From NCBI RefSeq assembly GCF_019649055.1, contig NW_026570309.1:310001-374000 (forward strand): DNA of 64,000 nt, read 5' to 3'. Positions 21,114 through 32,400 of the stretch are shown one piece after another. The stretch's first letter is position 1, and the number at the start of each line of letters is the position of its first letter. The notes beneath the pieces are model-generated. The model saw only the letters and a program-made list of their open reading frames with translations, did not search any database and was not told where the DNA came from. Source of the DNA: Paramacrobiotus metropolitanus (lineage: Eukaryota; Tardigrada; Eutardigrada; Parachela; Macrobiotidae). Both the position numbers and the translations under genes were made by a program.

Positions 21114-22543
21114 ATGTGGCCAGCATTAGATCATTATGACACAGTGTCATTATCTCATGGCGTTTTCCAAGAGGAACACGGGTCGGTGCAGACTATGCAG
21201 TCCCCGTCGTTAAACAGTATTCCAGAGACTGAAGTTGAAGAGCACCTACTTGTTATGGAGACAACCTCTTTGGGCTATGCCACTGATGGTAAGTAGACTT
21301 ACAATTATGACGGTATTTATAGCAACAATACTTCTCGAGCATTCTAATAAATACTCGTAGGCTCGTACGTAACCAAATTACAATAGCATTCTGTACATTG
21401 TAAATGTTCGCTTTCTAAAACAGTCGGTCTGATTTATGTATTGCTACTCGTCATTCTAGCTATTGCAGATTAATTAAAATTTATCGCGCTCCTTGATGTA
21501 CACTACGATAAACGCTAGGAAAGCTATTTGCAGGGAAACAAGAGACCTGCTGTGCCGTTAGTTTGAAATCCCCATGCGCAATGAATTACGGCGTCCTTAC
21601 TTGCGATTTGTGCAGAAAATTTTTCAGGACAAACTGCAACAAGCTGGTGAGTGTATGGCTTTCATGCATTTATAACACTGTTGGTACCTGTCTTATTTAG
21701 AAACTGAAATGCAAAGGAAGAAAAGGCGACTGTGTGGTGCAAAATGTTTACCAGCCATGCAGTTCGTGTCGTATGAAGAAGTGTCGGGCACTTGGTATGG
21801 ACCTTTTGGCTAAACGAAAAGTACACCAACAACTGGACCGCGCTACCCTTGAATCGAGGCTCATCAGTTTGCGGAATCATCGAACTCCCAATGTTTATGT
21901 ACTGAAGGCTGTCAAGGCTGTTGTTCGCAAGTGCGAAAGTGCGGAGGACGTGAACAAACTACTTTACGCAGTGGAAAACGGAGAAGTGGAGGAGACAGAA
22001 TGTGTGCGGTTTCCACACAAGTCCATTAAGGTAACAAATAATATTTTTAATTCAGATGTTTTGAGTTTTACATTTATTTGTATTTAATTTTATTTTCGTT
22101 TCACATTTATGACTGTTTAGATCGACAAACATGAACATCTTAGTCATGTGCTTGTGGCTAAAGCGTTTCGCTGGAACCGAGTCAGTGAAGATAAAGTCGT
22201 TTCTTCGCACAGCTGCAAAGTCAATCCCGGATATGTGTGCATTAATCCGTACCATTACCGCAAGAAGAAGCAAGGACCAGCTGGAACTGTTTGCGTTGTT
22301 ACTAACTGCAACTTTTCTACAGTAATAAATCCCACTGTTGGATTTTTTCGACTGCCGGACAGAGAAAAAAGCAGAGAGCGGTATCTGAAATTTTTCTCCG
22401 CGTGTGCCCGACAAGATTTGGACAAATCGGGTTTCAGGAAGCATCACCGAATCTGCGGAAGGCACTTTTTGGAATCGGACTTTAAGTTTTTCTTTTGTTC
22501 TAATATCAGGGATAGCGACGGTCTATTCAGAGAAATTAACTAA
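21114..22543 (+). CDS. Fusion of nuclear-receptor-type zinc module, SMAD-type MH1 domain and THAP zinc finger
   Basis: Four exons (21114-21288, 21534-21646, 21701-22030, 22121-22543) join in frame to 346 aa, all with GT-AG introns. Residues about 64-125 resemble a nuclear-receptor DNA-binding domain: NYGVLTCDLCRKFFR, then CSSCRMKKCRALGM. The second Cys of finger 1 is Ser68, and finger 2 spacing is C-x6-C-x8-C-x2-C. Residues about 162-256 match SMAD MH1: VLKAVKAVVRKC, HVLVAKAFRW and VCINPYHY, with the zinc set C197, C238, C246, H251. Residues about 262-326 are a THAP domain: CVVTNC, GFFRLP and ICGRHFLESDF (C264, C269, C318, H321). Finger 2 and the MH1 start share one exon, and the MH1 end and THAP share another, so the fusion is read directly. 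A nuclear DNA-binding role is likely. No ligand-binding, MH2 or catalytic domain is seen. The stop at 22541 could instead be bypassed by splicing to the transposase exons, but no phase-matched donor was found. Confidence 0.75.
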
Positions 22544-22557
22544 TATTAAACTTTCAG

Positions 22558-23920
22558 GAAATGAAGCAAGCTTTGTCAGAGTTGCAGCCGTCTTCTAACA
22601 GGAGAAAATCTTTGCCAAAACCTACATGGACTGGTCTGCACGTTACGGTATACGGGTCCGAAGAAGTGGCCAGGCGACTTTTAAATTCAGGGTTCCAGTT
22701 TGTTCTCCCCGGTAAAATGACCAGTGACCCAATAGAGGTAATTAAAAACAAGAAAGCCAGTTTTTGTTTCATCTTGTCAAGACGGCTGTTTCAGTGTATA
22801 TGCATTTATTTATATATCATTATGTAATACGTATGTAATACTATGTATTTATTTATGTCTTATGTATTTATTCATGTCTCATTTTATCAGATTGCTGATT
22901 TGCAACTGTTTTTAATCTTGCAAAACTATTTTTGTTCGATTTTAATAGAGGCTGTTTTCGACATTTAAATACGGCTCCGGAAAGGTGACAGTTGGGAAAG
23001 TCAAAGAAGAAGTTAAAAGGATGGAAACACTGCAGCACCTTACGGGCACTACTAATGTTAGTCGAATGGGGCGCCAAAAGCGGAAAAATAATGAAGTAAA
23101 TTTTTCAACTTCCCCGCTGAAGAAAAAACGTAGGCTGGACCAGCCACTACGCACGGCGGCCTTTAATTTTGAAACAGAACTCAATTACTTGCGCTCGCTG
23201 GGAGATTTTTCTGTTCAGTCGCCGTGCGATATTTTTGGGGAGCTGCAGAATTTAAATGCTGAACTGTGGACTTCAGTTCAACTTGTCACACTAACCTTTG
23301 AAAATCCGGTCACACTAAGCAGTTCCAAGAAAGGTAGAAGAAATGCATAGTTTAGAAATATTGCTACTTATCTATAGTTATTGTTTTTGTATTTTTCAGA
23401 TCTTGTCACTACTGGGTTGACTGATCTATGAGGTTATATCGTTTCAAAAATTCAGAAAGGAAAATTTTCCTGCACCTCTTGCAAGGCCGGTATTGGCAAC
23501 ATGTTTGGAGTGATTTTTTCGGAGAGTGGCGGATTAGTCACGGCACGGTCGCGTACTGATTTTGGTGGTTTAAGCTTGCCTTGTCCGCAACTAAGCGCGC
23601 TTTTGCAGTATGCACTTGGATTTTTCGAAAAGTTGCAAGAGATTAATGATTTTTACAGAGGGGATCTACATTTGGAAAGAGCACTCAAGTTGACTCTGTT
23701 AAATATGGAATTACATAGCTTTCATCCGCTTGGTGATATTTGTTTATGCGATCTTACGAAATATTTAGAGTACGAATGTTTGAAGCGTTTTTATAATACT
23801 GCATTTAAAAATGATGTAAATGAGCGCCGAGCACTTGCTCTGAAGAGAACATACGGTGCTCGAAAAGCGGTACCGATGTCTACAGATCCCAGTAAGTTGA
23901 AAAAATTAAAGCAGAATTAA
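22558..23920 (+). pseudogene. P-element/THAP9-type transposase, C-terminal exons with an in-frame stop
   Basis: Three exons (22558-22737, 22949-23333, 23400-23920) join in phase. Across the first junction the protein reads FQFVLPGKMTSDPIE and then RLFSTFKYGSGK, matching the SDPIExxF block near the end of the RNase-H-like domain of P/THAP9 transposases. The third exon reads GYIVSKIQKGKFSCTSC and later SGGLV, the SGYxxxK...CxxC and GGL region that closes these proteins. A TGA at 23429-23431 stands where Ser is expected before GYIV. The catalytic N-terminal RNase-H part and GTP-binding insertion are absent between the THAP exon and this point, so it cannot be an active transposase. It may be a decayed element or the exapted tail of the fusion gene. 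The frame stays open for about 160 codons after the stop, which hints at recent decay or readthrough. Confidence 0.65.
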
Positions 23921-23974
23921 AACTTGATAGTTGGTAGAAAACTAGAAATACTGAAGTAGTGATTATTAATTCCA

Positions 23975-24127
23975 AACGCCAAGCGGGAAAGGCTAGTCGC
24001 GATGCTGTCCGCCTTGTGAGCGGCTACGTGGATAAACGGGTCCACAAATGGTGCAATGGCAGTAAAATCAGCAATAAAATTGATTAAAATTCCACTTCTG
24101 CACAATAACATAGTGTGCACTCGTGTC
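23975..24127 (-). repeat. Long inverted repeat, right arm
   Basis: This is the reverse-complement partner of 20786-20935. On the plus strand it reads, in one frame, VSGYVDKRVHKWC, which loosely resembles the SGYV...C motif of P-type transposases, so the arms might be copies of a transposase exon. The same stretch is also open on the minus strand, and I do not call either as coding. Confidence 0.75.
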
Positions 24128-25796
24128 GCTTGAGCCTGCAAAAAGATCAAAATTATCAGATGTCATTTATTTGGCAGGGCGAAGCACAGTGATGTTGTTA
24201 ACGCCATCGACTGAGCGGTTAGTACTGAAAGGTGCGCATCTTGACAGGAATAGCCGGACCCTCGCCTAATTTTTCGAATTGATACAATCAGCATGGAACG
24301 TGTCAGCGCAAAGACCGTCAAGGAAACTCACGGTTGTTCTTTACCAGTGCCACTGGAATATTGAAGGTGAACTGGCGGAGGAAGTCGAGATGCTGGATTC
24401 GGTTTGCTCCAGTCTGGTCTTGCTCTGTCAGGATCTGGTATGGATGGACTGGATATTCTCATTTGGCAAAGGTTACTTCGCTAATGAACCGCTATGGTTG
24501 GGGTCAGTGAATCCCAGTTCAGCAGACCGGAAAACGCAACTGTGCGGACTTTTGTATAAGACGTTGCCCGTTGTGTACCATTTGTGTACGCTGATTTGGC
24601 GATCAACATCGCATTAGAAAAGTAAGAATTACCTTATTCGCATTTAGATTGTTCTTTCGGATGCTTAACATTTAAGACCTAAACCTGAATATTGTCAGAT
24701 AAAATATCAATCAGATAGTACTTCAGCTTATGACTATCGGTTATTACTTGTAGGTATTATTTTTAGGCGTACTGAACTAGCTCACTTTTAAAGTGTTAAT
24801 CACACTAAATAAATTATTTGTGCTATGCTATGTTATTACACTACTACAGGCTTGTTTGAGTGTTACACCTTGTAGACACGATTTAGTGTTTCTGCACCTT
24901 GATGGTTCTCACTTTTACCACAGGTTCTGTGGTCGTGTCAAGGAAATGATCCGCGCCAGACCCCTAAGACCAGCGACTTCTGGTACTATTGCCTGGACGA
25001 AAGACGAACTGGACACACTAGACGTTACGACATTAAGCAGGCTCACGCTCTGCGCACTTAGTCGCCAGATGATTGCAAGTAAAGCGGAGTTCAATATGCT
25101 GGGACCAGAATACGATGTCACGGAATTATTCCGGTCAGAATGAGCGCCCAATCAATCGAAGAAGTTTTTTGGTTATCGTTGTCCGAGAAAATACCCCATT
25201 TTGCGTTTCATTTTGTTGGAGATCTTGTGATAATTAATTATAATGCGATATGTATAGAAATACTTACTGGTAATCGCACTCGGTAATGGTTAGACATTGT
25301 CCTGCTTTATTCCATCATTACTTACAGGATTTGCTCGTTTAATTAGGCAGTTTAATTTGTATGGAAGTATGCATCTGCGACACAAGCTACCGAGTAGCCG
25401 GACAAGCGGAGCATTGCGATAAACGCAGTATTCGAACTCGTTTTGGTTTGGGTTTTTTCGGTCCCGGCAGAAAAAGAAAAATCTTCGTCATTGAAAAGGA
25501 AAAAATATTTTTTGTCTCTTACTGAAATTTTGTCATCGGGTTTTGGCACAGTACGCTCATAAATCTGTATAGCGCTCTTCCTGCGATCACTGGGCAAAAC
25601 ATCTTCGTACTTCCTGTTCACCAACGAAATCAAGGAAAACTTAGTGCGGACAGCCAATAGATAGCTTACGGAACTGTTTTATCCTTGCCTCTTTCAAATT
25701 TTTCTAATTTTAGCTGAAAAACCCGATCGTGTGCACCAGGCTTGGCGAAAATCATTCAGATTGATTAGTTTGTTTCTTTTAATTTATTAATTATTA
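24128..25796. other. Unassigned open frames, no recognised gene
   Basis: Frames at 24279-24617 and 24793-25143 (plus) and 25352-25657 (minus) are 100-116 codons long and somewhat hydrophobic or basic, but show no family motif that I can name. The minus-strand one could be a 3' exon of the neighbouring GPCR. They are listed for completeness. Confidence 0.25.
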
Positions 25797-27677
25797 TTAA
25801 CCGCGATTAGTCGACAATGCTGTTGAAGTATCTCGGGAGTCTGGAAGCTCTCCATGATTGGAGCCCGGTTGGCGACAATGTGCGAACATCCACACGGCAC
25901 GCGCGCAGAATTTCCGACACACACCGCAGTAGATAATAAAGTTAACGGAATAATTGGCATATATACACTGGTTCATGATGGCGAGCAAAATCACATTCTC
26001 GTCATCCGTAAAATGGGCCAGGCAGCGCTTTTCCAGTTGGTGGCCAATACGTATGTTCGATTAGCCACGGAATTCTGGACAGGAGATATAAGACAACGGC
26101 AGCCGTTAACATGCGAATTGTTGTCACCACTTGCTGGTCACCGCCATGTGATCGGATTGCCGTACAGTCCTTAGGGTTTTGTACACAGCGCTGACCTTTT
26201 GCCAGACGTTTTTCAATGCATCGTTTAAGTAGTAATATCACAACCATTCCGTTAATCAGCATAAGTAAGACGATTGTCGAGAATGGGATTAAGACCTATC
26301 AAATTAAGAAAGATTTACTGAAAATAGATGTTTTATGGCCCCGACAAGATACGCCATTTTGACCTTACATAGCTAACGTCTTGAACTTTGCACCACTTCC
26401 TCCTCCACGTTGGGACAGCCTCTGATTCCCGTGGAAGAGAATAATCAATTAGTTCAAATATATAAACAGCAACAGCTATTGGAATGAGAACCAGTATTAT
26501 AATTCGTGCTCGGAAAACAGTGAAGTATGCGAATCGAATTGGAGACATAATTGTAAGAAGCCGGGTGAAGCTAAATATTATCAGGCTCCTGCAAAATGAA
26601 CACAAGAAAGTTATTGTACGGTATAATCTGCCGGAAAGTACAGGTGGGGTAAAATTGCGACGTTGATATCAATACCAATCGGAGCACTGCGATGCCACAT
26701 TTCCTACAAATCACAAAGTGTTCGAGATTGTTGTAAAATTGACAGAGCGTGAGAGGCATAGGCGATACAAGCATTTTTATACGTACAGATAAAAACAGGA
26801 ACGCAAAAATCATGAACTATGTATTTATGCAAACAAATCTCACCGATGAATGTACCGGCAATAACAAACGTATGGAAGAGATGGTATTCTGATTTATCAC
26901 CAGCCCCAATCCGATCCTGTTAATTAAAAGAAGTGTTATGCCGAATTTAACTGGCATTGCCCATTAAAAGACCATAGAGTTATGAATATTTGTTCGTGCA
27001 TGTGGTCAGGGACCCAGGCTCCCAGCAATATCTCATTTATCGGAATATTTTGAAATTATACGTACGGTGTTAAATGAGTAAGCCAACTTAGGCCTTGTCC
27101 CGAATTCAAAGCGAATCTCGTTATGGTACGGTTGCTCAACCGCACGAGGTGGCTGTATGCAGTGGCCACGCCTACAGATACGGTACGCGAAGCCACCTCG
27201 CGAGGTGGAGTTGCTGTATCGCAACGAGATTCGCTTTGAATTCGGGACGAGGCCTTACATTTAAATAGCTCACAGACCACGCCCACCTGTGTGAAAGATA
27301 TTAAATGACATTAAACATGGTGTACGCAGTTGTGTAATGTAAGGACGTATAACAAATTAATGGATTTCAAAAAGTTTTTTACTGCCTTACATGCAAATCA
27401 GATTGAAGACAGAAAGGGCTTTCAACAAGGTGGCTTGAAAAGTCTTTACACGGCGAAGAATAATTGCGCTACCAATGTTTCCCACTGAACAAATAAACAA
27501 CCAAATGGGACGTAGAATGATTTCACTGTAAGTGTATCCAGACTGGTTGTAAATGTATCCGTAACTACGTACGAGCCCAGCGCAACCGCTCCCGTTTACA
27601 TACATGCTCCCGTACTGCAAACCGTGGTCATCAGCCTGGAAGCTTGCTACATTTGTTACTATCGCTGGCCCTGACAT
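25797..27677 (-). pseudogene. Class-A GPCR (peptide-receptor-like), multi-exon, probably decayed
   Basis: Exon 1 starts at ATG 27677, has N-glycosylation sequons and TM1 with the conserved GN (CSVGNIGSAIILRRV) and start of TM2, and ends near 27393 (CAT|gtaagg). A small exon at about 26920-26850 can encode EYHLFHTFVIAGTF. The exon 26588-26369 carries the end of TM3 and TM4 (FSFTRLLTIMSPIRF in the DRY position, then RIIILVLIPIAVAVYIF) and ends AGCTAT|gtaagg. The exon from 26295 holds TM5 (LLMLINGMVVILLL) and TM6 (AAVVLYLLSRIPWL). TM7 (ILLAIMNQCIYANYSVNFII) is in a different frame from TM6, so about one base is gained or lost near 26040. Exon phases for the first two joins also do not fit. This is either a pseudogene or an unusual structure. 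Ligand unknown. Confidence 0.5.
27091..27254. mobile_element. PIF/Harbinger-like MITE, 164 bp
   Basis: The element begins GGCCTTGTCCCGAATTCAAA and ends with the reverse complement, a 32-bp terminal inverted repeat with one mismatch. It is flanked on both sides by TTA (27088-27090 and 27255-27257). A 3-bp TTA target duplication is characteristic of PIF/Harbinger elements. The two halves also pair partly in the interior (CGAGGTGGCT with AGCCACCTCG). It lies upstream of or within the first intron of the minus-strand GPCR. Confidence 0.8.
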
Positions 27678-27913
27678 TTTTAAACAAACTCATTTATACA
27701 TCAAATAATCCTAGTTTTGCATTACTTTCAGCTATCCCGGTTTAAAAAAGCCTCGTTTTTAAGATCAGATTTCTAGCTCACCAGCACCTGTCTCTTTCGA
27801 ACTTGATCTGTGCATGGTACTGGCGCAGGCCCCACAAAGCGTTCCTACCGGCGTAAGAACCCCATCAGAAATTGGAACACTATTTTTTTGTCAACTACAG
27901 CATATGAAAGTAC

Positions 27914-29396
27914 CAGACCTGGGCAGTTATGAGATTTCGACTCATAGTTAGAGTTAAGAGTTAATCGCAGCTCGCGAGTTACGCTACGAGTTAAGTTAGC
28001 CGCAATAACTAGAGTTAACTGGAGTTAACTTCTAATATAAAAAATCATGATTTTATTAATCAACTTCAAGTAGTCTTTTATGCATACCGATATCACTTTT
28101 ACCAGATTTGAGACACAGACCAATTAATAATTTTTTTCTTAAAACTGATTTTTAAAATTCATGCTTTTTCTTATGTTCCTTTATCATGTTTTTCCTGAGG
28201 GAGAGAGCGAGAGACATTTTTCTTGAGGGAAGAAGATAAAATATAAATGAAACATAAGAAAGAATAAGAATGAAACAAAAGAATGAAACATATAAAGAAA
28301 ACATGCTTGTGTTTTTGTGTTTTGTTCTTATTGTTTTTCCTGCCTGTTTTCTTTCACCCTCAGGAAAAAATCAAACATAAGAAGTTCTTATCTGACAAAA
28401 TTCCTCCCTCTTTTTAACCACATAAAAATTCCTGCCTCTCAAAATTCCTCCCTCTTTTTGACCCTGGCTTTTGGGGCAGAGCGCCGGCAACGCTGAACTT
28501 TTTTACTAAGATTTCGCTTCACATGGCTACCGAAGTTAGTGTAGCTGTTTGACAGCGTTGACCGCATTATTACGCTTCCCTAATGGGCAGGTAGCGAACA
28601 ATTACAGGTAGCAGTTAGCGCACAGACGATCAGTTCCCGTGTGATTTTGGTGCGGAACATGATTTGTCCTCTCGTTGACAAAATTTTGCTCCGCAAAAAA
28701 TTACGTTCTCTGGACGCTGTTAATTGAGCTCAAATTGAACGACCACACTCACTCTCACAGTCAGCATGGACTCTCCGATGCATATTCATCGACCGAAGCG
28801 TAGCGAAGGTAGATTAATACATACTTTCGTTGATTTCTGTCCGTTACGAAAGGTCGTTACGAAAGGTTGTTATGAAAGCCATTTCCAACGAGTAACTGGA
28901 AGTCTATGCTTATGTTGCTAAGTCGTTTTGCAAAATAATATAAAATTTCATTGTTCAACATATACAAATAGTATTAAAATACTTAAATAGTTTGTAATAT
29001 AAAATGTAGTATACTGTACTCAAAGGAAATGCTGCGCTCCGGTCTGTCACAGGCACGCCAACGTGCATTTTCCTAGTCTAGTCAAAGCCTTGGGCGGTCG
29101 TAGTGTACGTCGGCTCGAGAAATTTTGTACACACATACTTTTGTAATTATGGCAATTTATGCGATCCACGGTTAAACTAACATTTTTTCTTATATTTTCT
29201 ATGTTTTAATTTCATTTTTGCTTTCAACTGAAACCCGCAGAGTTACGTTAAACTCGAGTTGCGCTATATTATTTTTGAGTTGCGCTAGAGTTAAGTTTTC
29301 GTCCTGGCGAGTTAAGCTTCAAAGTTAAGTTATAACTCGTTAACTCGAAAAAAACTTGCGTTAAGTTAAATAGTTAAAATTAACTGCCCAGGTCTG
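27914..29396. mobile_element. hAT-like element with 8-bp target duplication, 1.48 kb
   Basis: The termini are CAGACCTGGGCAGTTA (27914-27929) and its perfect reverse complement (29381-29396). The flanks carry the identical 8-mer GAAAGTAC at 27906-27913 and 29397-29404. CAG termini with an 8-bp duplication are diagnostic of hAT elements. Subterminal regions are filled with GAGTTAA/TTAACTC-type motifs on both sides. The interior includes a direct repeat of AAAATTCCTCCCTCTTTTT (near 28400 and 28440). No transposase frame survives, so it is non-autonomous. Confidence 0.85.
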
Positions 29397-29404
29397 GAAA
29401 GTAC

Positions 29405-32400
29405 TGTCCAAGAGTGGTGCATGCCGTACGTAAATACCAGCGAGGTATGAGAGAACTATTGTTCGGGTGCTGGATCAATGCAAAGCAGCGGCTATTGAGG
29501 TGGTGGTTGGGAGCTAGTGCGGTAAAGAAGGCGTGCGAACTAACTATACTTTCGCTGTTGTTTAACGCGAACGCCAATGCAAAACCAGTCAGTTTACCAG
29601 TTTTATTAATAAATACAGCCCTGCGCTGTGAGCGAACGCGCGCCCTGCGCTGTAACAAATTAAACACTTTAAAAATATTGCCAACACCAGTAACATTAAA
29701 ACACAACTATTATCACATCACTGGAGAAAAACAAACAACATCGACAGCACAATTAATTATCGAACGCGTCGATCTTAAGTTTTACCAAAAACGGTTCGTT
29801 TTACCCAAGATATGTCCTAAAATATTGTCTTTCTTGGCGTAGGATTTCACGTCTTAATCCTTCCAGCCGTTGAAGGCAGCTGTCACGAGGCCAGCCAAAA
29901 CTCCCCGTTCACAGGATGCTCAAATACACTGTGAAAAAACCCGACTTTATTAACGATAAAATGTGTCAGCACAGATTCAAAGCTTTATAATATAATCGGC
30001 TTTTATTAATTTATTTATCTAAACCTAATAAAATGAGAAATTGAATATGACCCGAAATGACGAAGTAACCAAAATACGAACCACCTAAAACAATAAAAGA
30101 ATTCGATGAAAGTAAACGATAAAAGTACTGTAAGTGAAAAGAAGATCATGCATTTTAAATACGGCGAGCTACGAAAAAATACTGTGTAGTATGTTAACTG
30201 GTATCAAGCAAAGTACAGGGATTTATTTAGCTGAACCACCTTTATCACATACCTTGCTTAACGCGATCTCGCTCGTTCCTGCTGTCCGCCATACGCCGCG
30301 AAGTTCAGGATACAATAACGACTGGTGGCAAGTCAAATAAACGAAATCATTTTTAGTAACTGCAAAGATGATAAAATAACTTATTGGCAAGACTTTTGAC
30401 TCCATGTGCTTCCTCTAAGAACACTAAAACGGTAACTTGCAGTCTAACACTCGAACTGTGGTGACTTACAGTCACTACTGTAGTGAATGCGACTCCGCTT
30501 TCCGTTGACATGGCTCGTCCTCCATGCCGCTGCTTCTCCTCCATGGGTTTTCAGCTATCCCTAGGTTGTGGCGGGGTTTTTGAGGACAAATCAGGAAAGG
30601 AAACGCGAGAACGGGCAGAAACGTCATCAGCCCGGAAGCCAGGAGAAGCGAAGTCGCTCAAGCTTGCAAGTAGTCCCCAGTTCAAAGCCATTTCGCCAAT
30701 GATGACGAACCGTATTATTAAATTTACCGGAAAAGTGAAAACTGCTTTAATAAAAATAAGTTCTGCAGGACCAGAAGCGAAATCGCTGAAACGGCAGAAA
30801 CTTTAAAATTTTACGAAAAGTTCAAAATTGAATAATGTTGCTGTGTTGCAAAGCCTGAAAAGTGAAAACCCGCGTGCAGGGTGTCCATTGGCCTCAAAAG
30901 CGTGCAGAGCAACCTCTGTGTCGACAATACGCATTCTAGCGCGTGGATTGTGCGGTGTGCCAACCGCACAGCAGAGAGCTACATTAATTTCGGCACATTC
31001 GCCAACCGCCCATAGCGCTGCTTATAGATTCATGCGGCGGTCAGAGGCCAGCGGCTAGTTTAAAAATTTTTGGCTCTGGTGGCCTGCGATTAACATCACA
31101 GCTAACGCAAGCGTAGCCGCTCGAGCACCAGCTTAGCTACTTATATGTTGGCCGCGCCAAATTGTTTCGTTAACTGCACCAGAAATACCAATTTTCAAAT
31201 CTGTCGTGGAAACCGGGTATTGCACATTTCTAGAAAGAGCAGCAAAAAATGCTTGTGACGTTCGCTACGAAAATAAAACGCAGTCATCGCAAAACGTGTA
31301 GTGCAGACCAGTGAACAAACGGATGTTGTGCAGTCAACATTAATACACATACGGAAATCCAAACGTATGAGAAAATGTACGGCCTGTTATCCTGGCGCTA
31401 CCTGTATATGCTACAAACAGTCAACAGACACCACTTTTACCGGTAAATGTCGCAAGGGAAAGTACGGTAATTGATCTTGTTAAAATCAATACAACAAGCA
31501 ATTAATGTCAGGTTCGGCGCATGCAAACACGTGTAATCAATAATTATCAAAACAAATTGAACCCAATTTGATCAAAATAACTGTAGTGAAACATAAAAAA
31601 ACAGAAAATTGTGGACATGATAGATGGTTAAAGGCATCTGCATACAGTCAGCCAGTATCTTATAGCACTAAGCACTCCAGCCGAGTCCAGCGCATATGTC
31701 AGTATCTGGTACCATGAAAATATTTTATGCACCTTTAAAGCACCTTGATTATGCACCTTGATTTTGTGCACGCACGAACATCGCAAACCTACCCATGTAC
31801 CAACGTTTGCGTTTGAATTAGAATATTCTCATTTTGTTGGAATTCTTGTTTTCTCAATAAATTCTGTTTCAAATAAGACATGAAACCGACATGCCGGTAG
31901 ACACAAAGCTTGAAGGCCGTATTTATGCGCTTATAGGTCAGTGAGGTACAAATTTGGTCATTTAACAATAAAAGTGCCGATGATAAAACATCGCTTGCCT
32001 ACAACAGTATCGCCGTAATTTTCGGTTTTTGTTGAATAAAAATCAGTCTAGAATTTTTGATACTGTTCCTTAGCCTTTTGATAAGTCTTTTATATTGATT
32101 TTTCGTCGTTTGTCTCACTTGTCAGAGGTATGCTTTGATAGGCTGGATTACCTCAGGTATCAGTTCAGCTGCAAAAATAATGAGTTTTTTGTATACAGAA
32201 ACCGGCGCATGGCTATGAGTTATGACTGATGCAATTCTAAGAAATATTATGGTTTCTGTTTTCTCCTTGCATCAAAATATTACTTTTTACATATAGTGCG
32301 AACCGCCCCCTACAGCCGCAACAGGCCTTTGTGTACGCCCCATAATTCATAAGCCGTAAGTGCAGAAATCAGCTGTTCGAATTCGGTTGAGTATTTTGTG

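Noticed and set aside
23917-24150. Minus-strand frame of 77 codons in the right inverted-repeat arm, also open in the left arm
   Set aside because: Openness on both strands and mostly identical sequence between arms give no independent evidence of coding.
24279-25143. Two plus-strand frames that might be a nuclear-receptor ligand-binding region continuing the fusion gene
   Set aside because: No convincing helix signature or phase-compatible splice to the fusion exons; similarity was only suggestive.
29414-29842. 142-codon plus-strand frame
   Set aside because: The opposite strand is equally open, it has no recognisable motif, and it starts next to the end of a hAT element.
30483-30806. 107-codon plus-strand frame, basic and Ser-rich
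   Set aside because: Low-complexity composition, no splice support and no paralogue.
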